Of a stretch of DNA of 64,000 nucleotides, positions 13,025 through 30,848 are shown piece by piece. Source of the stretch: Apostichopus japonicus (lineage: Eukaryota; Echinodermata; Holothuroidea; Aspidochirotida; Stichopodidae). Position numbers and translations under genes: made by a program. The notes below the pieces were generated by a model. The model searched no databases. It saw only the letters and a program-made list of their open reading frames with translations, and had not been told where the DNA came from. The stretch covers positions 15,941,001-16,005,000 of the forward strand of contig NC_092561.1 of NCBI RefSeq assembly GCF_037975245.1, given 5' to 3'. How positions within the stretch are numbered: position 1 is the stretch's first letter; every line of letters begins with the position of its first letter.

Positions 13025-13347
13025 ATCAAATCACCCAGAAAGATATTCTCATTCCTCTCCTCAAACATGCTTGCGTCAGTGTCTTATTTCTCCTTTTAAG
13101 TTAGATGTATCAGCTAGCTGCAACCCAATAATCGTGGGGCTTCGGACCCTCAGCCAAAAACCAAAGGTCAGAAACCCCAAGATTTGATTGGAAAACTCCT
13201 GCTGGACAGAAAACTAACATCCCATAAAAAAAAAAAAATTAAAAAAAATATATATAATGTATGTAGGGAACTTTTCACATGATTTTGGCGCAGGTTTTAT
13301 GAATTAAGTATTTAGCAAGATATCTTGGATTAGGGGATAAAGGGAAC

Positions 13348-13379
<32 letters not shown>

Positions 13380-13883
13380 GAATAATTTTTGTAACTTTTT
13401 GGGTTTGAAATAAAAATAGATATTGTGTTTGGCTGCTTCAATGAGCTTACTGGTAGCAATGCATCTGGGGGTGTTAAGTCAGATCCTAAGGCTTTGTTAT
13501 TAATAGTCTTAGAAATTTGAAACTTGTAACAACTAACGAGGCATATACTACCGCAAGTATTAATCGTTTCGCACCTTTCAATGTTATTAAGTCTGGAAAT
13601 TTTTGTCGGTGTGTTACGTAATCAATTCGCAAAAGCCAAGCCGAGGGAACGAGCATCAGCTCAAATTTTCCCCCGATCTACTGCGAGAGCCTATTGAAAT
13701 GCCCGAGGCAGGTAAACTGTTATGGCAGTGGTATTAAATTTAAGATCGTGCTTTGAACGATAGAGATATTACTACGTTTTTAAGATTTACTTCTCTTGTA
13801 TTGGAGATCGTTAACATACACGCTGATGTGTGTCAACCCATGTTAACACGCTTATAATACAAAGGCGATTAGGATAGAGGATC

Positions 13884-13915
<32 letters not shown>

Positions 13916-14127
13916 GATTAGGGGTTATGATTATGAGTTAGGGATAAGCTCACTTTGATTATTTATTAGTGAATTGCATCATGCACGAAGGGAATCACCA
14001 ACCACCCAGCATAGAAGTAATAATAACAATAATAATGATAATCATTTAAAAAAATAATAATAATAATGAGACGACAAGTTGCATGTTCGGAGGGAGAGAA
14101 AAATCTGCTCTAACTGGTAGATATGAT

Positions 14128-14588
<461 letters not shown>

Positions 14589-15330
14589 ATTTTCTCAGTC
14601 TGTGTTCTATCAGTACAAAGATGTAATGAAGCACGGACTACAAGAAACCGCACGTTATAAGCAGCTCCCCTCAAACAACCCGCTAATCGCGCACTCGACC
14701 TGTGCTCGATTCTGATTGGCCGAGTGCGACAGCCGCGAGTCGTTCTGATTAGCTAAGCGGCAATGGCAAATTTCAGCAGCCTAATTTAAGCGAACGGTAG
14801 TCAAAACTGCTCATGCCGGGCAGGGAAAATGGTAGTCACTTTCAAAAGTATCTATTTCTTAGACTTTCTGCCATTTAAAATGACGGAAAATTGGTGAAAA
14901 CTCTTATCGAAAACCTCGAGCTTCGCATTTGACAGTCAGTCAGCAATCCCAATTGTGACGTCATGAACATTACCTTCGTCGATTGGTCAGATTAGGCTAA
15001 CACAGAGTTAGCGTCAAGTGTAATTTTACGTGTGATATTTTAACGAAATGACAGGGTGAAGCCAATATTCGACCATTCGGGACAAATTTGCCTTATCGAA
15101 TTCACCCCTCACCGATATTTCACACATAGAACATCACACGACGAACAAGAAACGGCATCAAACTCCGCCGAGCTTCCATTCCCACGGGTTCTGATGCAGA
15201 CATCGGGGTAGTTCGCTTACGTCCGTTCAAACATCGCCTGCTTGACGGGTATCGCTAATATAATGCCACACATTGAGGGACTTTCTACATTTTACTGTGA
15301 GTACTCTTACATAGAACAACAACAATCAAC
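14589..15330. promoter_or_regulatory. Divergent H3/H4 promoter, unit 3 (with indels)
   Basis: 742 bp against 748 in units 1-2, through scattered 1-nt indels. The TGACGTCA palindrome and the H3-side TTATAA are still present. Confidence 0.6.
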
Positions 15331-16317
<987 letters not shown>

Positions 16318-16417
16318 NNNNNNNNNNNNNNNNNNNNNNNNNNNNNNNNNNNNNNNNNNNNNNNNNNNNNNNNNNNNNNNNNNNNNNNNNNNNNNNNNNN
16401 NNNNNNNNNNNNNNNNN
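16318..16417. other. Assembly gap of 100 N
   Basis: Exactly 100 undetermined bases, the usual placeholder for a gap of unknown length. Left and right flanks both lie in the H4-H2B spacer but in opposite orientations, so histone gene orientation flips across the gap. Confidence 0.99.
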
Positions 16418-16569
16418 CCCAATACTGAACGATACAAAATAGAGTCTAAACGTACTAAATAAATGAAAGATAAATATTAAAAAAAATAAAATGTTCAGAA
16501 TTAAGTAACTAGTTCCAAACGTAGTATCTATGCACAATAACAGTTAAAACACAGTCAATCACACAGTAA

Positions 16570-16775
16570 AAGCGAGTCTAACATAATATGCTTTCAAAGC
16601 AGTTTTTAAAAGTGGTAAGAGAAATGCATACACTCACAGAGTTCGGTATAGGCATTCTGGGAGCGCTGACTGAGAAGGCTCTGTCGCCGGTCTTGCATCT
16701 TGTTCTCTTCTCCTTGAGCAATTCCTGCGATGATGACCGTAGGGTTCTGCTAGGTTTGTACGGTGTAAGGAGACA
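16570..16775 (-). pseudogene. Relic of non-LTR retrotransposon RT C-terminus, unit 4
   Basis: Reverse-strand equivalent of 5140-5350. A 4-nt deletion relative to the left arm lies just upstream of the conserved block. The GDRAFSV-type segment is still readable on the minus strand. Confidence 0.7.
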
Positions 16776-16959
16776 AGACAGGTATTAGAATCCATAATAA
16801 TCCATAATAAATCCAACAATAACGATAAATAACCTCTAAGTCCTCCCCCACCACACACAAACACTCAATAGTTTCACTTGCGATGATCGCGACATAGCCA
16901 CATATGAAAATCCGCTCTTTAGTAAGACTGACGTTCATTTTTCGCCACTGTCAACTTCT

Positions 16960-17126
16960 GCACCTTTCTAGCTAATTAGTCTGGAACAATAGCATGCGTG
17001 TTACGTAATCGACTCGCCAAGCCTAGCGAGCTTGGAAAAGTAACTTCCTCGGCTCACATTACCAGTGATCTACCGCGTGAGCCAAATAAAATGCCCGAGG
17101 CAAGGGAAACTGTTCTGGCAGTGGTA
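16960..17126 (+). repeat. Spacer element B, unit 4
   Basis: Right-arm version of 4777-4952 without about 9 nt in the AGGGAACGAG block. GTGTTACGTAATC and AAATGCCCGAGGCA are kept. Confidence 0.75.
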
Positions 17127-17752
17127 AAAAAAGGGCGCATTTTCAAATGATATGTTGTCTCGCATTTGGGACTAATCGTGTAACGGTACAGTCGTGCATG
17201 CATTGTGTTCAATGGACAAGTAGCGATTCGGGAGGGGGGTGGAGGGGTGGGGGAAGTTCGTATTGTCTTGCTTCTTGGGTCGTATGTCTTAGAACTTCAC
17301 TGGTTTGCTGTATTGGTGAACTGGGGGTTGTTGCAGAATTTTATTACGTATAATAACCGACTTCACTTGAGTATAAATAAAAGGAGTTTACCCCTGCTCG
17401 ACCTTCGCAAGAGGTCCTACGGGGGATAATATTGAAGTTTTGTAGAATAGACACTTCTTTTTTTTTCCTAGGGAAAGTTGTCTATATAAACAAACAGGAG
17501 GTCGGAACTGAAGAGCCAATTAGGTAGGGATTACTAAAGGGGGGGGGGACTTCACTTGAGGGAGGGGGTGGATTTCAATTACGGTGTTTTGAAATTTCTA
17601 GCAAAATTGCCTATGCATATAACTTATTTTGCCCGATGCTGGCGTATACATACACACACACATACATTCACTCACACAAAGAAAAGAATTAAGACGACGA
17701 ATTGCATGTTTCGAGGGAGAGGAATGAGTAACTCTCTCTGGGGATATTTGAT

Positions 17753-17768
17753 GGCCCTTAAAAGAGCC
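17753..17768 (-). terminator. Histone 3' stem-loop of H4, unit 4
   Basis: Intact, minus strand, 39 nt past the H4 stop. Confidence 0.95.
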
Positions 17769-17807
17769 GTTGGATTTCGATTCGTCTTCGTGACAGGAAA
17801 GATGCAT

Positions 17808-19278
<1,471 letters not shown>

Positions 19279-19314
19279 ATCGTATCTGTCTCCGACGGAT
19301 TCTCGAAAACCAAC

Positions 19315-19330
19315 GGCTCTTTTAAGGGCC
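19315..19330 (+). terminator. Histone 3' stem-loop of H3, unit 4
   Basis: Intact GGCTCTTTTAAGGGCC 36 nt past the stop. Confidence 0.95.
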
Positions 19331-19717
19331 ATCATATCTACCAGTTAAAGCAGATTTTTCTCTCCCTCCGAACATGCAACTTGTCGTCTCATTATTATTT
19401 TTTTTTTTTTTTTTTTTTTTTTAATGATTATCATTATTATTGTAATTATTACTTCTATGCTGGGTGGTTGGTGATTCCCTTCGTGCATGATGCAATTCAC
19501 TAATCAATAATCAAAGTGAGCTTATCCCTAACTCATAATCATAACCCCTAATCCACACACACACACACTCTATCCTAATCGCCTTGGTATTATAAGCGTG
19601 TTAACATGGGTTGACACACATCAGCGTGTATGTTAACGATCTCCAATACAAGAGAAGTAAATCTTAAAAACGTAGTAATATCTCTATCGTTCAAAGCACG
19701 GAAGATCTTAAATTTAA

Positions 19718-19879
19718 TACCACTGCCATAACAGTTTACCTGCCTCGGGCATTTCAATAGGCTCTCGCAGTAGATCGGGGGAAAATTTGAGCTGATGCTC
19801 GTTCCCTCGGCTTGGCTTTGCGAATTGATTACGTAACACACCGACTAAAATTTCCAGACTTAATAACATTGAAAGGTGC
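19718..19879 (-). repeat. Spacer element A, unit 4
   Basis: Minus-strand counterpart of 2015-2176 with a few substitutions. The TTACGTAA palindrome is kept. Confidence 0.75.
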
Positions 19880-20416
19880 GAAACGATTAATACTTGCGGT
19901 AGTATATGCCTCGTTAGTTGTTACAAGTTTCAAATTTCTAAGACTATTAATAATAAAGCCCTTAGGATCTGACTTAACACCCCAGATGCATTGCTACCAG
20001 TAAGCTCATTGAAGCAGCAAAACTCAATATCTATTTTTATTTCAAACCCCAAAAGTTACAAAAATTATTAATAAATAATAATAATAATAATAAGTTCCCT
20101 TTATCCCCTAATCCAAGATCTCTTGCTAAATACTTAATTCATAAAACCTGCGGCCAAAATCATGTGAAAAGTTCCCTACATACATTATATATAGTTTTTT
20201 AATTTTTTTTATTTTATGGGATGTTAGATTTCTGTCCAGCAGGAGTTTTCACTCAAATCTTGGGGTTTCTGACCTTTGGTTTTTGGCTGAGGGTCCGAAG
20301 CCCCACGATTATTAGGGTTGCAGCTAGCTGATACATCTAACTTAAAAGGAGAAATAAGACACTGACGCAAGCATGTTTGAGGAGAGGAATGAGTATGTCT
20401 TTCTGGGTGATTTGAT

Positions 20417-20432
20417 GGCCCTTAAAAGAGCC
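20417..20432 (-). terminator. Histone 3' stem-loop of H2A, unit 4
   Basis: Intact, followed on the minus strand by the CAGAAAGA-type downstream element. Confidence 0.95.
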
Positions 20433-20470
20433 GTTGGTAATCGATGGGCGATTGCAATGCAACCTCCCCT

Positions 20471-20851
20471 TTAAGCCTTCTTGCCTCCGGATGTCTTCTT
20501 GGGTAGAAGGACAGCCTGGATGTTTGGAAGAACACCTCCCTGGGCGATGGTGACTCCGCTCAAGAGTTTGTTCAACTCCTCGTCGTTTCGGATGGCGAGT
20601 TGGAGATGACGGGGGATGATCCTGGTCTTCTTGTTGTCACGTGCAGCGTTACCGGCCAATTCCAAGATCTCGGCGGCGAGGTATTCTAGTACGGCAGCCA
20701 GGTAGACGGGTGCGCCAGCGCCGATCCTCTGGGCGTAATTTCCTCTTCGCAGGAACCTGTGTACACGACCTACTGGGAATTGAAGCCCTGCTCTTGCAGA
20801 TCGACTCTTGGCCTTTGCCCTGGCCTTACCACCTTTGCCCCTGCCAGTCAT
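20471..20851 (-). CDS. H2A: Histone H2A, unit 4
   Basis: 126 codons, intact; protein identical to units 1-2. A silent change (GAATAC for GAGTAC at Glu-Tyr, near 20690) is typical of the right arm. Confidence 0.98.
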   Translation of the reverse strand: MTGRGKGGKARAKAKSRSARAGLQFPVGRVHRFLRRGNYAQRIGAGAPVYLAAVLEYLAAEILELAGNAARDNKKTRIIPRHLQLAIRNDEELNKLLSGVTIAQGGVLPNIQAVLLPKKTSGGKKA

Positions 20852-21215
20852 GATGAAGTAAATTTGGGTATGTTTTCGACTTGAAACGAATCAAAGAAAT
20901 GATTTGCCTGCCGGAAAGCTCTCATTCAAGTAGTCCGGACTCTAAAGCTACAGCACAGTGCCCTTATGAGGGGATTCTTTGCCACCCTTTGCCCTGATCG
21001 TACAATGCGTGAAAGAATTAAGAAAAGCTTCCGCATTGTGATTGGCCAGCTCGTGTGTGCTGTGCAATGCATAGCACGTGCTTTGTCAATATGGGAAGTT
21101 TTTCTGCTTCGCTGAAGTGATATCAAATCTGTCATAAATACATTTCGCAGCGTGGAGGACACTCATTCACTCATCGCTTTACTTACCGTATCGCAACGAA
21201 AACTTCACGTCCAAA
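20852..21215. promoter_or_regulatory. Divergent H2A/H2B promoter, unit 4
   Basis: 364 bp. It keeps the CCAAT box (ATTGG near 21040-21044), the CACGTG E-box (about 21075-21080) and the H2B-side CATAAATA (about 21133-21140). Confidence 0.7.
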
Positions 21216-21587
21216 ATGGCACCAAAAGCTGCAGGAAAGGGAGCAAAGAAGGCCGCCAAGTCCAAGGCACCTCGCAACCCAGGAGACAAGAAGAGGCGAA
21301 GGACCAGGCGTGAGACTTACAGTATCTACATCTACAAAGTCATGAAGCAGGTCCACCCAGACACCGGTATCTCTAGCCGTGCTATGTCTATCATGAACAG
21401 CTTCGTGAACGACATCTTCGAGCGTATCGCCGCCGAAGCTTCCCGTTTGGCCCACTACAACAGGAAGTCCACCATCACCAGTCGGGAGGTCCAGACCGCC
21501 GTCAGACTGTTGCTGCCTGGTGAGCTCGCCAAGCATGCCGTCTCAGAGGGTACCAAGGCTGTCACCAAGTACACCACCTCCAAGTAG
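21216..21587 (+). CDS. H2B: Histone H2B, unit 4
   Basis: 123 codons, intact, identical protein to the left-arm H2B. Confidence 0.98.
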   Translation: MAPKAAGKGAKKAAKSKAPRNPGDKKRRRTRRETYSIYIYKVMKQVHPDTGISSRAMSIMNSFVNDIFERIAAEASRLAHYNRKSTITSREVQTAVRLLLPGELAKHAVSEGTKAVTKYTTSK

Positions 21588-21622
21588 ATTGTTCTTCTCG
21601 TGTAGAAGGCTCGACATCCAAC

Positions 21623-21638
21623 GGCTCTTTTAAGGGCC
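21623..21638 (+). terminator. Histone 3' stem-loop of H2B, unit 4
   Basis: Intact stem-loop 36 nt past the stop. Confidence 0.95.
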
Positions 21639-22327
21639 ATCCTATATTCCAGAAACGGCAGACTTATCTCCCCCTCCTCAAACATGCAGTTTCGTTGTCT
21701 CTTATTTTAAGTAATCTAACATTGTATCATATATACCTGTTACTCTCAAGCCATTGACCGTGTAGTTGATCACGTTCTGGGGCCCGTTTATCGATAATAA
21801 TAATATTAATAAGTGATATTTATATAGCGCATAATCAGCAAAGCTGCGCCAAAAAAAGAAAAAAAAAAGAAGTAAAAGCCAAAGGCAACAATATAAAAAA
21901 AAAAAAAAAACACACCCGTACTAAACGATACTAAAACGCATATAGTCCAAAACAATTTAAGAAGCATGTAAATAGATTCAATCATAGTCCAGGTTTAAAT
22001 ATATATAAGTATGAGGAACTATAGTACAGTAAGAGAATTATTGTAAAAGCCTAAATACTAAACGATACAAAATAGAGCCCTAAACGTAGTAAATAAATGA
22101 AAATTTTTAAATTAAAAAAAAAAAAAAAACATTACAGTAAGAGAATTATTACAAAATCCTAAAACAGATCAAATACCCAATACTGAACGATACAAAATAG
22201 AGTCTAAACGTACTAAATAAATGAAAGATAAATATTAAAAAAAATAAAATGTTCAGAATTAAGTAACTAGTTCCAAACGTAGTATCTATGCACAATAACA
22301 GTTAAAACACAGTCAATCACACAGTAA

Positions 22328-22533
22328 AAGCGAGTCTAACATAATATGCTTTCAAAGCAGTTTTTAAAAGTGGTAAGAGAAATGCATACACTCACAGAGT
22401 TCGGTATAGGCATTCTGGGAGCGCTGACTGAGAAGGCTCTGTCGCCGGTCTTGCATCTTGTTCTCTTCTCCTTGAGCAATTCCTGCGATGATGACCGTAG
22501 GGTTCTGCTAGGTTTGTACGGTGTAAGGAGACA
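22328..22533 (-). pseudogene. Relic of non-LTR retrotransposon RT C-terminus, unit 5
   Basis: Same as the relic at 16570-16775, offset by 5758 bp. Confidence 0.7.
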
Positions 22534-23510
22534 AGACAGGTATTAGAATCCATAATAATCCATAATAAATCCAACAATAACGATAAATAACCTCTAAGTC
22601 CTCCCCCACCACACACAAACACTCAATAGTTTCACTTGCGATGATCGCGACATAGCCACATATGAAAATCCGCTCTTTAGTAAGACTGACGTTCATTTTT
22701 CGCCACTGTCAACTTCTGCACCTTTCTAGCTAATTAGTCTGGAACAATAGCATGCGTGTTACGTAATCGACTCGCCAAGCCTAGCGAGCTTGGAAAAGTA
22801 ACTTCCTCGGCTCACATTACCAGTGATCTACCGCGTGAGCCAAATAAAATGCCCGAGGCAAGGGAAACTGTTCTGGCAGTGGTAAAAAAAGGGCGCATTT
22901 TCAAATGATATGTTGTCTCGCATTTGGGACTAATCGTGTAACGGTACAGTCGTGCATGCATTGTGTTCAATGGACAAGTAGCGATTCGGGAGGGGGGTGG
23001 AGGGGTGGGGGAAGTTCGTATTGTCTTGCTTCTTGGGTCGTATGTCTTAGAACTTCACTGGTTTGCTGTATTGGTGAACTGGGGGTTGTTGCAGAATTTT
23101 ATTACGTATAATAACCGACTTCACTTGAGTATAAATAAAAGGAGTTTACCCCTGCTCGACCTTCGCAAGAGGTCCTACGGGGGATAATATTGAAGTTTTG
23201 TAGAATAGACACTTCTTTTTTTTTCCTAGGGAAAGTTGTCTATATAAACAAACAGGAGGTCGGAACTGAAGAGCCAATTAGGTAGGGATTACTAAAGGGG
23301 GGGGGGACTTCACTTGAGGGAGGGGGTGGATTTCAATTACGGTGTTTTGAAATTTCTAGCAAAATTGCCTATGCATATAACTTATTTTGCCCGATGCTGG
23401 CGTATACATACACACACACATACATTCACTCACACAAAGAAAAGAATTAAGACGACGAATTGCATGTTTCGAGGGAGAGGAATGAGTAACTCTCTCTGGG
23501 GATATTTGAT

Positions 23511-23526
23511 GGCCCTTAAAAGAGCC
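23511..23526 (-). terminator. Histone 3' stem-loop of H4, unit 5
   Basis: Intact, minus strand. Confidence 0.95.
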
Positions 23527-23565
23527 GTTGGATTTCGATTCGTCTTCGTGACAGGAAAGATGCAT

Positions 23566-25036
<1,471 letters not shown>

Positions 25037-25072
25037 ATCGTATCTGTCTCCGACGGATTCTCGAAAACCAAC

Positions 25073-25088
25073 GGCTCTTTTAAGGGCC
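25073..25088 (+). terminator. Histone 3' stem-loop of H3, unit 5
   Basis: Intact stem-loop. Confidence 0.95.
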
Positions 25089-26174
25089 ATCATATCTACC
25101 AGTTAAAGCAGATTTTTCTCTCCCTCCGAACATGCAACTTGTCGTCTCATTATTATTTTTTTTTTTTTTTTTTTTTTTTTAATGATTATCATTATTATTG
25201 TAATTATTACTTCTATGCTGGGTGGTTGGTGATTCCCTTCGTGCATGATGCAATTCACTAATCAATAATCAAAGTGAGCTTATCCCTAACTCATAATCAT
25301 AACCCCTAATCCACACACACACACACTCTATCCTAATCGCCTTGGTATTATAAGCGTGTTAACATGGGTTGACACACATCAGCGTGTATGTTAACGATCT
25401 CCAATACAAGAGAAGTAAATCTTAAAAACGTAGTAATATCTCTATCGTTCAAAGCACGGAAGATCTTAAATTTAATACCACTGCCATAACAGTTTACCTG
25501 CCTCGGGCATTTCAATAGGCTCTCGCAGTAGATCGGGGGAAAATTTGAGCTGATGCTCGTTCCCTCGGCTTGGCTTTGCGAATTGATTACGTAACACACC
25601 GACTAAAATTTCCAGACTTAATAACATTGAAAGGTGCGAAACGATTAATACTTGCGGTAGTATATGCCTCGTTAGTTGTTACAAGTTTCAAATTTCTAAG
25701 ACTATTAATAATAAAGCCCTTAGGATCTGACTTAACACCCCAGATGCATTGCTACCAGTAAGCTCATTGAAGCAGCAAAACTCAATATCTATTTTTATTT
25801 CAAACCCCAAAAGTTACAAAAATTATTAATAAATAATAATAATAATAATAAGTTCCCTTTATCCCCTAATCCAAGATCTCTTGCTAAATACTTAATTCAT
25901 AAAACCTGCGGCCAAAATCATGTGAAAAGTTCCCTACATACATTATATATAGTTTTTTAATTTTTTTTATTTTATGGGATGTTAGATTTCTGTCCAGCAG
26001 GAGTTTTCACTCAAATCTTGGGGTTTCTGACCTTTGGTTTTTGGCTGAGGGTCCGAAGCCCCACGATTATTAGGGTTGCAGCTAGCTGATACATCTAACT
26101 TAAAAGGAGAAATAAGACACTGACGCAAGCATGTTTGAGGAGAGGAATGAGTATGTCTTTCTGGGTGATTTGAT

Positions 26175-26190
26175 GGCCCTTAAAAGAGCC
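26175..26190 (-). terminator. Histone 3' stem-loop of H2A, unit 5
   Basis: Intact, minus strand. Confidence 0.95.
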
Positions 26191-26228
26191 GTTGGTAATC
26201 GATGGGCGATTGCAATGCAACCTCCCCT

Positions 26229-26609
26229 TTAAGCCTTCTTGCCTCCGGATGTCTTCTTGGGTAGAAGGACAGCCTGGATGTTTGGAAGAACACCTCCCTG
26301 GGCGATGGTGACTCCGCTCAAGAGTTTGTTCAACTCCTCGTCGTTTCGGATGGCGAGTTGGAGATGACGGGGGATGATCCTGGTCTTCTTGTTGTCACGT
26401 GCAGCGTTACCGGCCAATTCCAAGATCTCGGCGGCGAGGTATTCTAGTACGGCAGCCAGGTAGACGGGTGCGCCAGCGCCGATCCTCTGGGCGTAATTTC
26501 CTCTTCGCAGGAACCTGTGTACACGACCTACTGGGAATTGAAGCCCTGCTCTTGCAGATCGACTCTTGGCCTTTGCCCTGGCCTTACCACCTTTGCCCCT
26601 GCCAGTCAT
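26229..26609 (-). CDS. H2A: Histone H2A, unit 5
   Basis: 126 codons, intact, identical to the unit 4 copy. It is the last complete H2A before the array edge. Confidence 0.98.
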   Translation of the reverse strand: MTGRGKGGKARAKAKSRSARAGLQFPVGRVHRFLRRGNYAQRIGAGAPVYLAAVLEYLAAEILELAGNAARDNKKTRIIPRHLQLAIRNDEELNKLLSGVTIAQGGVLPNIQAVLLPKKTSGGKKA

Positions 26610-26973
26610 GATGAAGTAAATTTGGGTATGTTTTCGACTTGAAACGAATCAAAGAAATGATTTGCCTGCCGGAAAGCTCTCATTCAAGTAGTCCGGACTC
26701 TAAAGCTACAGCACAGTGCCCTTATGAGGGGATTCTTTGCCACCCTTTGCCCTGATCGTACAATGCGTGAAAGAATTAAGAAAAGCTTCCGCATTGTGAT
26801 TGGCCAGCTCGTGTGTGCTGTGCAATGCATAGCACGTGCTTTGTCAATATGGGAAGTTTTTCTGCTTCGCTGAAGTGATATCAAATCTGTCATAAATACA
26901 TTTCGCAGCGTGGAGGACACTCATTCACTCATCGCTTTACTTACCGTATCGCAACGAAAACTTCACGTCCAAA
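26610..26973. promoter_or_regulatory. Divergent H2A/H2B promoter, unit 5
   Basis: 364 bp copy of 20852-21215. It is the last H2A/H2B promoter of the array, since unit 6 is cut inside H2A. Confidence 0.7.
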
Positions 26974-27345
26974 ATGGCACCAAAAGCTGCAGGAAAGGGA
27001 GCAAAGAAGGCCGCCAAGTCCAAGGCACCTCGCAACCCAGGAGACAAGAAGAGGCGAAGGACCAGGCGTGAGACTTACAGTATCTACATCTACAAAGTCA
27101 TGAAGCAGGTCCACCCAGACACCGGTATCTCTAGCCGTGCTATGTCTATCATGAACAGCTTCGTGAACGACATCTTCGAGCGTATCGCCGCCGAAGCTTC
27201 CCGTTTGGCCCACTACAACAGGAAGTCCACCATCACCAGTCGGGAGGTCCAGACCGCCGTCAGACTGTTGCTGCCTGGTGAGCTCGCCAAGCATGCCGTC
27301 TCAGAGGGTACCAAGGCTGTCACCAAGTACACCACCTCCAAGTAG
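26974..27345 (+). CDS. H2B: Histone H2B, unit 5
   Basis: 123 codons, intact, identical to the other copies. Confidence 0.98.
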   Translation: MAPKAAGKGAKKAAKSKAPRNPGDKKRRRTRRETYSIYIYKVMKQVHPDTGISSRAMSIMNSFVNDIFERIAAEASRLAHYNRKSTITSREVQTAVRLLLPGELAKHAVSEGTKAVTKYTTSK

Positions 27346-27380
27346 ATTGTTCTTCTCGTGTAGAAGGCTCGACATCCAAC

Positions 27381-27396
27381 GGCTCTTTTAAGGGCC
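27381..27396 (+). terminator. Histone 3' stem-loop of H2B, unit 5
   Basis: Intact stem-loop. Confidence 0.95.
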
Positions 27397-28085
27397 ATCC
27401 TATATTCCAGAAACGGCAGACTTATCTCCCCCTCCTCAAACATGCAGTTTCGTTGTCTCTTATTTTAAGTAATCTAACATTGTATCATATATACCTGTTA
27501 CTCTCAAGCCATTGACCGTGTAGTTGATCACGTTCTGGGGCCCGTTTATCGATAATAATAATATTAATAAGTGATATTTATATAGCGCATAATCAGCAAA
27601 GCTGCGCCAAAAAAAGAAAAAAAAAAGAAGTAAAAGCCAAAGGCAACAATATAAAAAAAAAAAAAAAACACACCCGTACTAAACGATACTAAAACGCATA
27701 TAGTCCAAAACAATTTAAGAAGCATGTAAATAGATTCAATCATAGTCCAGGTTTAAATATATATAAGTATGAGGAACTATAGTACAGTAAGAGAATTATT
27801 GTAAAAGCCTAAATACTAAACGATACAAAATAGAGCCCTAAACGTAGTAAATAAATGAAAATTTTTAAATTAAAAAAAAAAAAAAAACATTACAGTAAGA
27901 GAATTATTACAAAATCCTAAAACAGATCAAATACCCAATACTGAACGATACAAAATAGAGTCTAAACGTACTAAATAAATGAAAGATAAATATTAAAAAA
28001 AATAAAATGTTCAGAATTAAGTAACTAGTTCCAAACGTAGTATCTATGCACAATAACAGTTAAAACACAGTCAATCACACAGTAA

Positions 28086-28291
28086 AAGCGAGTCTAACAT
28101 AATATGCTTTCAAAGCAGTTTTTAAAAGTGGTAAGAGAAATGCATACACTCACAGAGTTCGGTATAGGCATTCTGGGAGCGCTGACTGAGAAGGCTCTGT
28201 CGCCGGTCTTGCATCTTGTTCTCTTCTCCTTGAGCAATTCCTGCGATGATGACCGTAGGGTTCTGCTAGGTTTGTACGGTGTAAGGAGACA
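28086..28291 (-). pseudogene. Relic of non-LTR retrotransposon RT C-terminus, unit 6
   Basis: Same relic as in units 4 and 5, at the equivalent place. Confidence 0.7.
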
Positions 28292-29270
28292 AGACAGGTA
28301 TTAGAATCCATAATAATCCATAATAAATCCAACAATAACGATAAATAACCTCTAAGTCCTCCCCCACCACACACAAACACTCAATAGTTTCACTTGCGAT
28401 GATCGCGACATAGCCACATATGAAAATCCGCTCTTTAGTAAGACTGACGTTCATTTTTCGCCACTGTCAACTTCTGCACCTTTCTAGCTAATTAGTCTGG
28501 AACAATAGCATGCGTGTTACGTAATCGACTCGCCAAGCCTAGCGAGCTTGGAAAAGTAACTTCCTCGGCTCACATTACCAGTGATCTACCGCGTGAGCCA
28601 AATAAAATGCCCGAGGCAAGGGAAACTGTTCTGGCAGTGGTAAAAAAAGGGCGCATTTTCAAATGATATGTTGTCTCGCATTTGGGACTAATCGTGTAAC
28701 GGTACAGTCGTGCATGCATTGTGTTCAATGGACAAGTAGCGATTCGGGAGGGGGGTGGAGGGGTGGGGGAAGTTCGTATTGTCTTGCTTCTTGGGTCGTA
28801 TGTCTTAGAACTTCACTGGTTTGCTGTATTGGTGAACTGGGGGTTGTTGCAGAATTTTATTACGTATAATAACCGACTTCACTTGAGTATAAATAAAAGG
28901 AGTTTACCCCTGCTCGACCTTCGCAAGAGGTCCTACGGGGGATAATATTGAAGTTTTGTAGAATAGACACTTCTTTTTTTTTCCTAGGGAAAGTTGTCTA
29001 TATAAACAAACAGGAGGTCGGAACTGAAGAGCCAATTAGGTAGGGATTACTAAAGGGGGGGGGGGGACTTCACTTGAGGGAGGGGGTGGATTTCAATTAC
29101 GGTGTTTTGAAATTTCTAGCAAAATTGCCTATGCATATAACTTATTTTGCCCGATGCTGGCGTATACATACACACACACATACATTCACTCACACAAAGA
29201 AAAGAATTAAGACGACGAATTGCATGTTTCGAGGGAGAGGAATGAGTAACTCTCTCTGGGGATATTTGAT

Positions 29271-29286
29271 GGCCCTTAAAAGAGCC
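29271..29286 (-). terminator. Histone 3' stem-loop of H4, unit 6
   Basis: Intact, minus strand. Confidence 0.95.
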
Positions 29287-29325
29287 GTTGGATTTCGATT
29301 CGTCTTCGTGACAGGAAAGATGCAT

Positions 29326-30796
<1,471 letters not shown>

Positions 30797-30832
30797 ATCG
30801 TATCTGTCTCCGACGGATTCTCGAAAACCAAC

Positions 30833-30848
30833 GGCTCTTTTAAGGGCC
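30833..30848 (+). terminator. Histone 3' stem-loop of H3, unit 6
   Basis: Intact stem-loop. Confidence 0.95.

Larger units (their letters stand above)
16418..17807. other. H4-H2B spacer, unit 4, partial
   Basis: Reverse-orientation spacer starting about 570 bp short of a complete one. It holds the reverse-transcriptase relic (about 16570-16775, -), spacer element B (16960-17126, +), a G-rich run near 17229-17255 (quadruplex-type) and the H4 stem-loop. No intact gene. Confidence 0.8.
19279..20470. other. H3-H2A convergent spacer, unit 4
   Basis: Right-arm form of the spacer: ~34-nt poly-T at about 19388-19421, a short CA repeat at about 19554-19568, element A at 19718-19879 (-), AAT repeats near 20070-20092. 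No gene. Confidence 0.8.
21588..23565. other. H2B-H4 spacer between units 4 and 5
   Basis: Complete right-arm spacer: poly-A tracts near 21895-21910 and 22115-22129, the reverse-transcriptase relic (about 22328-22533, -), element B (22718-22884, +), a G-rich run near 22989-23011 and poly-G near 23297-23306. No intact gene. Confidence 0.8.
25037..26228. other. H3-H2A convergent spacer, unit 5
   Basis: Copy of 19279-20470. Poly-T behind H3, element A at 25476-25637 (-). No gene. Confidence 0.8.
27346..29325. other. H2B-H4 spacer between units 5 and 6
   Basis: Copy of 21588-23565, longer by 2 bp in the poly-G run near 29055-29066. The reverse-transcriptase relic is at about 28086-28291 (-) and element B at 28476-28642 (+). 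No intact gene. Confidence 0.8.
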